Shown here piece by piece: positions 26,063-32,729 of a DNA stretch of 64,000 nt. Positions within the stretch are counted from its first letter, which is position 1, and every line of letters starts with the position of its first letter. The stretch is taken from NCBI GenBank assembly GCA_031430435.1, contig JANPBM010000080.1, positions 5,896 to 69,895 on the forward strand, read 5' to 3'. The DNA comes from JANNVK01 sp031430435 (GTDB lineage: Bacteria > Acidobacteriota > Blastocatellia > Pyrinomonadales > Pyrinomonadaceae). A model generated the notes under the pieces. The model had not been told where the DNA came from. It did no database searches and saw nothing but the letters and a program-made list of their open reading frames with translations. The position numbers and the translations under genes were made by a program.

Positions 26063-26204
26063 ATTTTCAGTCAACAGTCAGCAGTTACCGGTTATCACGC
26101 AATTAAAGCTCGTTCACGTTTTGTGAACGAGCTTTCAATTTGTGAATACTTCTTTCTTTGCCTTCATCCTGTCTTTATCTTCTTCATCCCTGTAAAAATG
26201 TATT
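26063..26204. repeat. Intergenic repeats between portal and scaffold genes
   Basis: The gap holds heptamer-like CAGTCAGCAGTTACCGGTTATC (split: CAGTCAGC and AGTTACCGGTTATC), an inverted pair AAAGCTCGTTCAC/GTGAACGAGCTTT (26,105-26,132) and a sequence at about 26,166-26,198 that nearly matches 50,746-50,777 in the host part. The inverted pair may end transcription between the two genes or process the mRNA. Confidence 0.6.
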
Positions 26205-26211
26205 ATTCTTT

Positions 26212-27687
26212 TCAATTTGTTTCATCAACATTCGGCAAACTGCTGTCTGCTGTCTGCTGTCTGCTTACTTCTTCGCGGATTGATTCGGCTAAAAGTTTCG
26301 CCGCGTCCGATGCACCGTAACCCGATTCAATCAGTAATTGCGATGTCGGAACACCCAAACTTTTTTTGATTTGAAGCGTTTGCAGTCGCTCAGTTTCAGA
26401 CACGGACGAAATATCAGCCCATTGCGTGAACAATCGAGCTTTCACGTTTTGATTTGAAATTTTTAACGCAAACGTCATCAGTTCCGCCCATTTTGCCCCG
26501 AATGAAATTTGAATGCCAAGCATCTTTGCCAAGAATCTTCTTTCGGCAGTTTGCAACGCTCGACCGCTTGCCATTGTTGCCGATTGCAACATTAAATAAT
26601 GCAATGGAATCGAAGCGACACGGGCAATTTCCGCCCGAATACTTTCTTGAACGTGAATATACTGATCTAAATTCGCCGTTGCAAATTGTCCGAATTTCGT
26701 ATCGGGCGAATCAACCGCCCAAACGCCGTCAACACCAAGTTTAAACGGTGAAATCGGATTTCCTTTCGCATCTTTCGGGAAAGAATCAGTTTCCAAGCCT
26801 ACCGCGTATCGTTGCGGATATGCACAAAATTCAGACGCAACGAGCATATCTAAAACTTGTTTATTCAACGCATCATTTAACGGAATTAAATTATCAATTT
26901 CACTTTGCCCAAATTCGCCGATGTCGGCATCAAGCGAAAAATGAAAAACAGGCACAAACTTAAACGGATTATCCATCGTTTCAATTAAATTAAAACTTGC
27001 AAACTTCGGAATCGTTGAACTTGTGTCGTCATTGCGGCTTGCCGTATATTTTTCAACTCTGTCAGGCAAAAACAAATTCAGCCGCCAAACTTTTCCCGAC
27101 TTCCAAACTTTCAACGCCCACAAAATAACATTCGGCATTTCTTCGTCGTAACAAACCGTGCAAACATTCGCTTTATTCGGATAAAGAATAACTTCGCCGT
27201 TATCGTTCTTCCAAACAAAAACATACGCATCGCCTGTTTTCACGGCTTCACGATGAACTTGCATCGAACGTTGTTCCATATAGTTCGCTTGCCAAATCTG
27301 CCAAACTTTTTCACTCATTGCACTTTCGCCCGATTCAACCGTAAAATTTTCAACTCGCAAATTATCCGAAATTCCGTTCACGACAGGTTTCATTAAATTA
27401 TCTGAAAACGCGGTGAATAATCCGCCGAAAGCGTTCTCAAACTTTTCAGTCGCAAACTGCAACAAATGATTTCCGCGATAATAACGTTCGTAAAGCGAGT
27501 ATTTTCGTTGTCGGTTCGCTAAACCAAGGAGACTTAAATCAATCGAATCAGCCTTTACTTTCTCGTCCGAAAAATCAAAGCGAACATCCGAAAGTTCGCC
27601 CGAACCGCTCGAAACGCTGACATTATTTGCGGCGATTGTCGGAATTTGTAAAACTGTGTTTTGTTGCTCTGAATTTAAACCATCCAT
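26212..27687 (-). CDS. Portal protein, SPP1 gp6-like family
   Basis: A 491-residue protein with the features of SPP1-type portals: RKYSLYERYYRGNHLL, LMKPVVNGISDNL, then VHREAVKTGDAYVFVW, GQSEIDNLIPLNDALNKQVLDMLV and IPLHYLM...SGRALQTAERRFLAKM. Twelve copies form the DNA-entry ring at one capsid vertex. Near the C-terminus the coding sequence includes three copies of CTGTCTG-type heptamer (RQQTADSS region), so the repeat has invaded coding DNA. It lies downstream of the terminase and thermonuclease genes. Confidence 0.85.
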   Translation of the reverse strand: MDGLNSEQQNTVLQIPTIAANNVSVSSGSGELSDVRFDFSDEKVKADSIDLSLLGLANRQRKYSLYERYYRGNHLLQFATEKFENAFGGLFTAFSDNLMKPVVNGISDNLRVENFTVESGESAMSEKVWQIWQANYMEQRSMQVHREAVKTGDAYVFVWKNDNGEVILYPNKANVCTVCYDEEMPNVILWALKVWKSGKVWRLNLFLPDRVEKYTASRNDDTSSTIPKFASFNLIETMDNPFKFVPVFHFSLDADIGEFGQSEIDNLIPLNDALNKQVLDMLVASEFCAYPQRYAVGLETDSFPKDAKGNPISPFKLGVDGVWAVDSPDTKFGQFATANLDQYIHVQESIRAEIARVASIPLHYLMLQSATMASGRALQTAERRFLAKMLGIQISFGAKWAELMTFALKISNQNVKARLFTQWADISSVSETERLQTLQIKKSLGVPTSQLLIESGYGASDAAKLLAESIREEVSRQQTADSSLPNVDETN

Positions 27688-27708
27688 AATTTTTTATTTT
27701 GTGAATAC

Positions 27709-27755
27709 TCGATTAGTTGATAACTGATAACTGATAACTGATAACCGGTTAACCC
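27709..27755. repeat. Heptamer tandem repeat
   Basis: Three to four GATAACT units followed by GATAACCGGTTAACC fill the gap between the portal and thermonuclease genes. Same family as 19,836 and 20,083. Confidence 0.75.
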
Positions 27756-27757
27756 GC

Positions 27758-28264
27758 TTAACCCGGTTTCTTTCGTTTCTTGCGGTAGTCGCTTGGATGT
27801 TCGGCATTTTCATTTTTGAATAATCCGATTTTATTGTTTCGGGCAGTTTGAAATGCTTCGTGATATTCTTTCGGAACTTTCCACGCAAATTCATAAATCC
27901 ACGCACAGCCGATTTGCAACATTTCAAGATTAACGTCTTTATCGTCAACGATTACCCGACCTAAAATGCGACCGTAACGGTCTGTGCCGTGCCGTTCAAT
28001 TTCCATCACATCGCCTTTCAAAAACTTTCTTAATTTATCGGTGCAAGTTCGCCCGAAATCTTGTTTCTTTTCGGGTGCATCAATGCCGATAAATCGAACC
28101 TTTGTTTTCGTGCCGTCTTTTTCGGTAATCGAAATCGTATCACCATCAGTAACTTTTACTTTCTTTTTTTCAAGTTTCGGAACTTGTGCCAATGCCGAAA
28201 TTGCAAACAATAAAACAATCGCAATCAAAATATAACAACCTTTCCACCTTTCTTTTCTAAGCAT
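27758..28264 (-). CDS. Secreted thermonuclease-like (SNase) protein
   Basis: A 168-residue protein from the ATG at 28,264. A basic start and hydrophobic stretch (YILIAIVLLFAISALAQ) form a signal peptide. The SNase core is complete: VTDGDTI, VRFIGIDAPE, GRTCTDKLRKFL, a DRYGRILGRV loop with catalytic Arg and the AWIYEFA helix. It cuts DNA and RNA outside the cytoplasm. A secreted nuclease between terminase and portal is unusual. It overlaps the terminase 3' end by 40 bases, so it is embedded in the packaging operon. Confidence 0.85.
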   Translation of the reverse strand: MLRKERWKGCYILIAIVLLFAISALAQVPKLEKKKVKVTDGDTISITEKDGTKTKVRFIGIDAPEKKQDFGRTCTDKLRKFLKGDVMEIERHGTDRYGRILGRVIVDDKDVNLEMLQIGCAWIYEFAWKVPKEYHEAFQTARNNKIGLFKNENAEHPSDYRKKRKKPG

Positions 28265-29577
28265 AATTCTGTCATTCCCCAAACTAAAGCATCTAATCGG
28301 TCGGGCGAGTTTTCGCCTTGTGTCCAAGTGCATAATTGGTCTTCAAGTTTTCCGAAATAACCAACATGCTTAACTTTCCCTTGCTCATACAAACTTGCAA
28401 CCGGTTCGGCTCGCGTAACTTTTCCGCGTGTTGCCGTCACCTTTTGAATCGGCAACCGTGAATCAACGGTCAATAAAACTTGCCGCATAAAATCGCCGCC
28501 GAGATTGCTTTCAATGACAACTTTATCGGCTTTCCATTCGTGATACGCCGACACAACAACTTTCGCCCATTCATTCGGCGATGCACAAATTGACTTGTCA
28601 TCTAAAACGTAGCCGAAATTATTAAAATCAACACCGCAAATAATTATTCCGCATTCATCGGATAAACCCGAAAGACACGGATCAACGGCAACAATAACAC
28701 GTTTCAATATCGGAATAACTTTGATTCGATTATCTTCAATCGTTTGCCGTTTCCACAATGCACCTTCGACATCTTCCAAAATTTCCGCAAACAATTCTTG
28801 TCGTCCTAATCGTGTGCTTTCATATTTCGATTTTATTTCACGAATAAAGTTTTCGCTTAAATTCGCCACATTATCAAATGTGCTTCCGCGTGTAACGTAA
28901 GTATTTTCAGATTTGATTAAATCTTTCAACCACTTAAACGGTCGCGGCGTTCCGGTAACAATTACACGCGGCGATTTTCCAAGCCGCAATCCAAATATCA
29001 AATTACTCCAGGAATCATCTAAATACTTCCAACTGCACGGCTCGTCAGCCCACGCAAAATCTGATTGCGGACCTCTCAATCGGTTTGGTTCTTCGGCAGA
29101 ATACGCCGTGGCGATTGCACCGTTTGAAAAAGTTACGCGGCGTTTGCTCGGTTCGTATTTCGGTTGCAAGTTTGCCGAAAACAAATTCATCAAACCGCTT
29201 TCGCCTTCAATCATTACATCGCGGACATCCGCCGCAGTTGGTCCGACTAAAGCAATTCGTTTCGCGGTTCCGTTTTCAACCGATTCTTTGACGGTTTCCG
29301 CTCCCGTTCGCGTTTTGCCGAATCCGCGACCGGCAAGAATCAACCAAACAAACCATTTACCTTCGGGAATACGTTGATTGTCTCTTGCCCACAAATCCCA
29401 ATCGTACAGCAACGCCAATGCTTCATCGTCCGACAATTTACTTATCGCTTGCCGAATCCGACTTGGGGATGAATCGCGTAAGAGCGTTCGCAAGTCTTTC
29501 TTTTGCCGTTGATTTTTCCGCATCTCTGACATCTTCAATCTGCAATTTTTCCGAGAATCCGAACCGCGTTTTTTCAA
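28225..29577 (-). CDS. Terminase large subunit
   Basis: A 450-residue DNA-packaging motor of the Terminase_6 type. Walker A GRGFGKT (residues 83-89), Walker B FAWADEP (174-180) with the catalytic Glu, coupling motif VTGTPRP (about 207-213), and the C-terminal RNase H-like nuclease with VAVDP near 302, an acidic VVIES site near 355 and the late DRLDALVWG. All ATPase and nuclease residues are present. Methionines at residues 16 and 20 are alternative starts. The 5' part overlaps the small-subunit gene and the 3' part overlaps the thermonuclease gene. Confidence 0.92.
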   Translation of the reverse strand: MKKRGSDSRKNCRLKMSEMRKNQRQKKDLRTLLRDSSPSRIRQAISKLSDDEALALLYDWDLWARDNQRIPEGKWFVWLILAGRGFGKTRTGAETVKESVENGTAKRIALVGPTAADVRDVMIEGESGLMNLFSANLQPKYEPSKRRVTFSNGAIATAYSAEEPNRLRGPQSDFAWADEPCSWKYLDDSWSNLIFGLRLGKSPRVIVTGTPRPFKWLKDLIKSENTYVTRGSTFDNVANLSENFIREIKSKYESTRLGRQELFAEILEDVEGALWKRQTIEDNRIKVIPILKRVIVAVDPCLSGLSDECGIIICGVDFNNFGYVLDDKSICASPNEWAKVVVSAYHEWKADKVVIESNLGGDFMRQVLLTVDSRLPIQKVTATRGKVTRAEPVASLYEQGKVKHVGYFGKLEDQLCTWTQGENSPDRLDALVWGMTELCLEKKGGKVVIF

Positions 29578-29818
29578 TCCAAATTATTGCCGTAATGTTT
29601 CCGGCTTTCGCTTCGATAAATAATTTATTGGCAATCTCACTTTTTGCGTTCGCTTTTCCTCTTTTTAGAGCGTCCGCAAATTCCGCAAATTCCTTTTTTC
29701 GCCGTGCTAACGTATCAACCGAGATGTCGAGACTTGCCGCAATTTCGTTTTGACTCAGTCCTAAACCTGCCAGACGTTCAACTTCGCTTAAATCTATTTC
29801 AATCAGTTTGTTTGCCAT
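29438..29818 (-). CDS. Terminase small subunit
   Basis: A 126-residue protein. The N-terminal helix-turn-helix (VERLAGLGLSQNEIAASLDISVDTLARRKKEF) recognises the packaging site, and the following helical segment (AIIWIEKTRFGFSEKL) is the common small-terminase oligomerisation region. It sits directly before the large subunit with a long overlap. Its own DNA site should lie near this gene; the tandem hexamers and ATCAAAA repeats just upstream are candidates. Confidence 0.82.
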   Translation of the reverse strand: MANKLIEIDLSEVERLAGLGLSQNEIAASLDISVDTLARRKKEFAEFADALKRGKANAKSEIANKLFIEAKAGNITAIIWIEKTRFGFSEKLQIEDVRDAEKSTAKERLANALTRFIPKSDSASDK

Positions 29819-29884
29819 TGTTTGAAAAAAAAGAAATTAAAAAAAACACATCACAACACACAATTTATTTGTGTCTGTGTTGTG

Positions 29885-29957
29885 TCTCTGCTCTGTCTCT
29901 GTCTCTGTCTCTGTAGATAGATTTTTGCTATCAAAAATGCTATCAAAAATGCTATCA
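29885..29957. repeat. TCTCTG microsatellite and GCTATCAAAAAT direct repeats
   Basis: Between 29,885 and 29,914 TCTCTG/CTCTGT hexamers repeat four to five times. From about 29,927 the unit GCTATCAAAAAT occurs twice in exact tandem with a third partial copy, GCTATCAAATT, and an earlier AAAAAT-like edge. The block lies between the small-terminase gene and the next upstream gene and could be a packaging (pac) site; this is inference. Confidence 0.65.
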
Positions 29958-29959
29958 AA

Positions 29960-30214
29960 TTATTTACGCGAAACTCGGCGAAGTTCTTTTAAGTCATCTT
30001 TGATTTCTCGCAGATCGTCCTTTTCAACCATTTTCGATTGAATTAAATCAAGTTTATGCTCAATGTTTGTTTTCGATTCTTCGAGCGTCAGAATCCGTTG
30101 TTGCATCGAACCCGTGTAAACACCGACACTTATCACCGAAATAATCAGCGAAATAAACGCAATGATAACCGTTTGCCAAAGATTGACCGTTTTTAATGTA
30201 GAAGTTTCTTCCAT
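29960..30214 (-). CDS. Small membrane-anchored coiled-coil protein (holin/spanin-like candidate)
   Basis: An 84-residue protein: residues 10-32 are one membrane span (VNLWQTVIIAFISLIISVISVGVY, given here only as an extent), followed by a coiled coil (ILTLEESKTNIEHKLDLIQ) to the C-terminus. This plan occurs in phage lysis-cassette proteins. It lies between terminase genes and the putative lysin, which supports a lysis role, but there is no family-specific motif. Confidence 0.5.
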   Translation of the reverse strand: MEETSTLKTVNLWQTVIIAFISLIISVISVGVYTGSMQQRILTLEESKTNIEHKLDLIQSKMVEKDDLREIKDDLKELRRVSRK

Positions 30215-30253
30215 CGTTTTGTAAAGAAGTTTGAAGCAAACTGTGTGTGTGAT

Positions 30254-30409
30254 TTATTCGGCTTCACTCAAATAAGCAAGGATTCCTTTATCCGCCGCGT
30301 CCAACACTTTCGCAAGTGCTTTTGATTTCAAAGTGTTTTTTCGATTCAGCAAAATAACCGCCGTCGATAAACCCGAATGTGCCGTTGTTAAAATAATCGT
30401 CAATTTCAT
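30254..30409 (-). CDS. Fifty-one-residue hypothetical protein
   Basis: A short frame from the ATG at 30,409 to the TAA at 30,254. The first 22 residues are moderately hydrophobic (MKLTIILTTAHSGLSTAVIL), the rest basic and helical (LKSKALAKVLDAADKGILAYL). It fits exactly between the lysin-like gene (seven-base gap) and the membrane coiled-coil gene. Could be a small holin-like partner; expression is likely from position but unproven. Confidence 0.5.
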   Translation of the reverse strand: MKLTIILTTAHSGLSTAVILLNRKNTLKSKALAKVLDAADKGILAYLSEAE

Positions 30410-30416
30410 AATTGTT

Positions 30417-30848
30417 TTAGTACTGAATCAATAAATAAGTTCCTTTCGTTTGACCGAATTTTTCCATCAAAGCATAAATTGTTTTCTTAAATTTCAACCA
30501 ACTTGATTTCGGAACAGTTTGACAACCTTCCGACCAAGTGCTTTTCTCGCCGCCGAAATGAAAGTTAATGCCGTGCCGTCCTTCGTCAATGCCGACCTGA
30601 AGCGTCGCAATTCCCAATTTATAAACAGCCGGATCGGTATTTGCTTGGAACGTTTGAAACGTGCCGTCAACGCCGATGACGCACAGACAATCATCATAAA
30701 TATTGCGGTCATTTTCGCCGACTCTGCCCATCGAATTTTTGTAGTAACCGCGAATGCCGAGAATAACAACTTTCTTTTCATCAAGACTTACGCCGTGTCG
30801 TAACAAGATTTGTTTAACTTCCGTAATGGAAATTTGCGGAACTTTCAT
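30417..30848 (-). CDS. Putative lysin with L,D-transpeptidase/DUF5675-like signature
   Basis: A 143-residue protein from the ATG at 30,848. Its C-terminal half has GINFHFGGEKSTWSEGCQTVP, in which the His...Ser-x-Gly-Cys arrangement recalls YkuD L,D-transpeptidases and phage wall-active proteins whose catalytic Cys lies in SxGC. There is no signal peptide. It is the first gene of the leftward late operon and is followed by two small, partly hydrophobic proteins. Peptidoglycan cleavage or modification at particle release is the likely role. Confidence 0.55.
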   Translation of the reverse strand: MKVPQISITEVKQILLRHGVSLDEKKVVILGIRGYYKNSMGRVGENDRNIYDDCLCVIGVDGTFQTFQANTDPAVYKLGIATLQVGIDEGRHGINFHFGGEKSTWSEGCQTVPKSSWLKFKKTIYALMEKFGQTKGTYLLIQY

Positions 30849-30900
30849 AATTGAAAAAGTAAAGTATTTGAATTGATTTGAAAACAACACTTTTGCCGAG

Positions 30901-30946
30901 TTTATAAGAATTTAATAAGATTCGGCTCAATCAAAACGGTTGATTG
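30901..30946 (-). promoter_or_regulatory. Candidate late promoter with overlapping inverted repeat
   Basis: On the minus strand TTGAGC (30,925-30,930) and TATAAA (30,901-30,906) are separated by 18 bases and lie just before the putative lysin gene. A perfect 7-base inverted repeat CAATCAA/TTGATTG (30,928-30,946) overlaps the -35 element. It carries no GGTAT box, so late genes may be controlled by a different factor than the early switch. Confidence 0.45.
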
Positions 30947-31336
30947 ATAAAAAGGATTCGCCGAAAGTTACAGAGACGGCACTTTTATTGTCGGAATCGC
31001 TTCGGTTTTGCCCCGATTCCGGCAAAGAACGCCGGTTGGCAAAATCTACGCTCTGCTTAATTCGGTTGACGTGCCTAAGACACGCTCCGCGTTCATTAGT
31101 TGCTTCCGTTCGCGGCTCCGCTCACGGTTCACTTGTGCGGTTCTTATGTTCGTTTCGTCCTTTTTGCTTGCCGTGCGAGGCGACACGCCAAACAAATGCG
31201 GAACTCAATTCTACGCTTATCGCTCCGAACGGCGAATAATGCGGCTTGTGGCTTTCCTTTCTTGTTGCATCTGTGCAATCTTGTTGCGTTTGCGTCTTAT
31301 CTCGTTTGTTCGCCTACATTTTTCGTCTTTTCACAC
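30947..31336. other. Gene-free segment with hairpin potential
   Basis: No convincing gene. Features seen: GGAATCG and CGATTCC (around 30,993-31,018) enclosing a CTTCGG-containing loop, immediately followed by CCGGC-AAAGAAC-GCCGG. These could be one structured RNA element on either strand. Plus-strand composition becomes steadily richer in G and T toward 31,336. Possible overlapping reading frames lack ribosome-binding sites and ordinary protein composition. Confidence 0.4.
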
Positions 31337-31365
31337 TTGCTTTTTTGGTATCATTTTGGTATTCT
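31337..31365 (+). promoter_or_regulatory. Promoter with two GGTAT operator boxes, upstream of the adenine-poor tract
   Basis: TTGCTT (31,337-31,342), a 17-base spacer and TATTCT (31,360-31,365). GGTAT boxes begin at 31,347 and 31,358, 11 bases apart. The boxes lie 10 and 21 bases from the -35 start, exactly as in the promoter at 31,922. Expected transcription start is about 31,372. Confidence 0.6.
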
Positions 31366-31371
31366 ATTTGT

Positions 31372-31890
31372 ATGGTTTTGGTTGGTTTTTGCGGTTCACG
31401 TTCGTTATCGCCCCGCTTTCGCGGGTTGGTTTCGGGCGTGGTTTCGGCGGTCGTTGCGGCGGGTCGCGGGGTGGCGGTCGGCTGTGCGGCGGGTGCTGAC
31501 TTGTTCGCTTTGTCGGCGTGTCCGTCTGCGTTGGTTTTTCGGGCTTCGGGGTTCGGCGTTGGTCGTGCTTCGTTCGCTCGGCGGTCATCGGCTTTGGTTT
31601 CTGCGGTTGCGGTTTCGGGCGTTGGTTGCGGTTTGGTGGCGTTTGTTTCGTCCGCTTGTCCGCGTGGCTTGTTTCCGTCCGCGTCCGCGTCCGCGTGTTT
31701 TTCGGGCTTCGGTTCGGGTTCGTGGGCATCGGTTGCGTTGGCGGTTGGTTCGGGCGTTCCGGTCGTTGTTTTCCCGTGCGGTTTTTCGGCGGCGGCGTTG
31801 CCTGTGTGGTCGGGTTCGTGGGTTGCGTGTGCGGGTTCGTTTGCGGGCGGTTTTCGGTTTGTGCCGGCGGTTGCTTCGTTGCCGTTTTAA
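31372..31890 (+). other. Adenine-poor tract; possible leaderless 172-residue frame
   Basis: From 31,408 to 31,888 the plus strand has only three adenines (31,499, 31,587, 31,728) in 481 bases. Because every stop codon needs A on one strand or T on the other, almost all six frames stay open here, so overlapping long frames are trivial. The frame with best context starts at ATG 31,372, at the predicted transcription start, and ends at TAA 31,888; it would give 172 residues, nearly all Gly, Ser, Ala, Val, Phe, Leu, Pro, Arg, Cys and Trp. The opposite strand could give a Pro/Thr/Lys/Arg/Gln-rich 176-residue chain (31,894 to 31,364, TTG start). An RNA or DNA-level function is as likely as a protein. 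Confidence 0.6.
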
Positions 31891-31921
31891 TCAAATCTTT
31901 TTATTTATTTGTTTAATTAAC

Positions 31922-31958
31922 TTGCTTAATTGGTATCTATTTGGTATAATTACGGTAT
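31922..31958 (+). promoter_or_regulatory. Promoter with three GGTAT operator boxes, upstream of the SWIM gene
   Basis: TTGCTT (31,922-31,927), 17-base spacer, perfect TATAAT (31,945-31,950). GGTAT boxes start at 31,932, 31,943 and 31,954, each 11 bases apart, covering the spacer, the -10 and the start point. Repressor bound here would block RNA polymerase directly. Same layout as 31,337 and same boxes as the immunity region. Confidence 0.75.
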
Positions 31959-32000
31959 CAAACAAGTAAGTTTGAAATTAAAAATGTGAGGTCAATCAAA

Positions 32001-32285
32001 ATGCTTTTAGTCTTGGATAATCCAAAAACACAGTTAAAAAACGGCTTTGATAAATGTCGAAAATTAACAAAAAAGGTAAAAGTTTCGCTGGTCGGTTCGG
32101 GCGTTTATCGCGTTCAAGGCGAATCTGAAAATTCGTATCAAGTGCGGTGCTTGCGTAATAAATTCGGGTCAAAACTGGTCGAATGTAATTGTCGAGCAAA
32201 CAACCGGCGTTTGTTTTGTTACCACATCGCCGCATCGGTTTTGGTGCATTCGTCAATTATGGCGGAGCGTCAAAAAGTTCAATAA
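32001..32285 (+). CDS. Small SWIM zinc-finger protein
   Basis: A 94-residue protein from the ATG at 32,001 (preceded by GTGAGG). The C-terminal half has the SWIM pattern C-x-C-x(n)-C-x-H: VECNCRANNRRLFCYHIAAS, preceded by YQVRCLRNKFGS. SWIM fingers bind DNA or proteins and occur in recombination mediators and transposases. Its promoter carries three GGTAT boxes, so it should be induced when the element's repressor is lost. Role in excision, replication or helper interaction is possible. Confidence 0.72.
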   Translation: MLLVLDNPKTQLKNGFDKCRKLTKKVKVSLVGSGVYRVQGESENSYQVRCLRNKFGSKLVECNCRANNRRLFCYHIAASVLVHSSIMAERQKVQ

Positions 32286-32292
32286 AACAAAA

Positions 32293-32320
32293 GGCTTAGG
32301 CGGTTGCACCCGTCTAAGCC
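32293..32320 (-). terminator. Strong hairpin, terminator-like on the minus strand
   Basis: GGCTTAGGCGG (32,293-32,303) pairs with CCGTCTAAGCC (32,310-32,320) over 11 bases with one G-U pair and a six-base loop. On the minus strand a T-rich stretch follows. It would stop transcripts entering from the tRNA side, or cap the SWIM mRNA. Confidence 0.6.
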
Positions 32321-32356
32321 TCAGCCAAAACACCAAAAAAATCGGAGTTATATGAT

Positions 32357-32596
32357 ATGAAAAATAATAGTTTACAAACAGCAAATAATCAAATCGGCGT
32401 GTTGCCATTTCGCGTCAAATCGTTCAAAATTCCCGTCGAAGAATTTGAAAAGATTCTTAAACATCTGCAATCCGCCGGCTACACAATCAGCAACGATGCA
32501 CCGCTCGACTGGGAAGACAGGAACTTTGCATCAACACAAATTTTCGATGCAATTCACGCATTAAAAACAATCCGCAAATCGGGCGAGGGAATATAA
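32357..32596 (+). CDS. Small hypothetical protein at the right end of the element
   Basis: A 79-residue soluble protein (LPFRVKSFKIPVEEFEKILKHLQSAGYTIS...FDAIHALKTIRKSG). Likely alpha/beta fold; no motif recognised. It follows the SWIM gene in the same direction with a hairpin between them, and is the last gene before the right attachment region. Rated real because of good length and a normal residue mix. Confidence 0.55.
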   Translation: MKNNSLQTANNQIGVLPFRVKSFKIPVEEFEKILKHLQSAGYTISNDAPLDWEDRNFASTQIFDAIHALKTIRKSGEGI

Positions 32597-32600
32597 ATTG

Positions 32601-32619
32601 TCGTGTCTAAATCGTGCCT
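32601..32619 (+). promoter_or_regulatory. Candidate right integrase arm sites
   Basis: TCGTGTCT (32,601) and TCGTGCCT (32,612), 11 bases apart, mirror the pair at 15,497-15,515 in sequence, spacing and orientation. They lie about 110 bases inside the attR core. Confidence 0.55.
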
Positions 32620-32674
32620 ATAAATATCCGATTTATCGCATTTATCCGCACTATCCGCAAAAGCTAAAAAAGAA

Positions 32675-32716
32675 AAAGTCTTGATTTTACAACAACTTAA
32701 GTAAAATCAAGACTTT
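32675..32716. terminator. Sixteen-base perfect stem next to attR
   Basis: AAAGTCTTGATTTTAC (32,675-32,690) and GTAAAATCAAGACTTT (32,701-32,716) are perfectly complementary around a ten-base loop, 13 bases inside the core. It can terminate the tRNA transcript on the minus strand or form a recombination-related cruciform. Confidence 0.65.
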
Positions 32717-32729
32717 AACAATTTGATAG

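Noticed and set aside
29885..29957. CRISPR-like short repeats
   Set aside because: The repeat unit is 12 bases in direct tandem with no spacers, and no cas gene is present.
31372..31890. Diversity-generating retroelement variable region, because adenines are missing
   Set aside because: There is no reverse transcriptase, no template repeat and no C-type lectin target gene; random replacement of A would also leave some A.
31008..31969. Several long overlapping reading frames on both strands, including Arg-rich and Pro/Thr-rich proteins
   Set aside because: The tract lacks adenine on one strand, so stop codons are nearly impossible; most frames have no ribosome-binding site and use TTG starts. 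Only the frame at the predicted transcript start is mentioned, with reserve.
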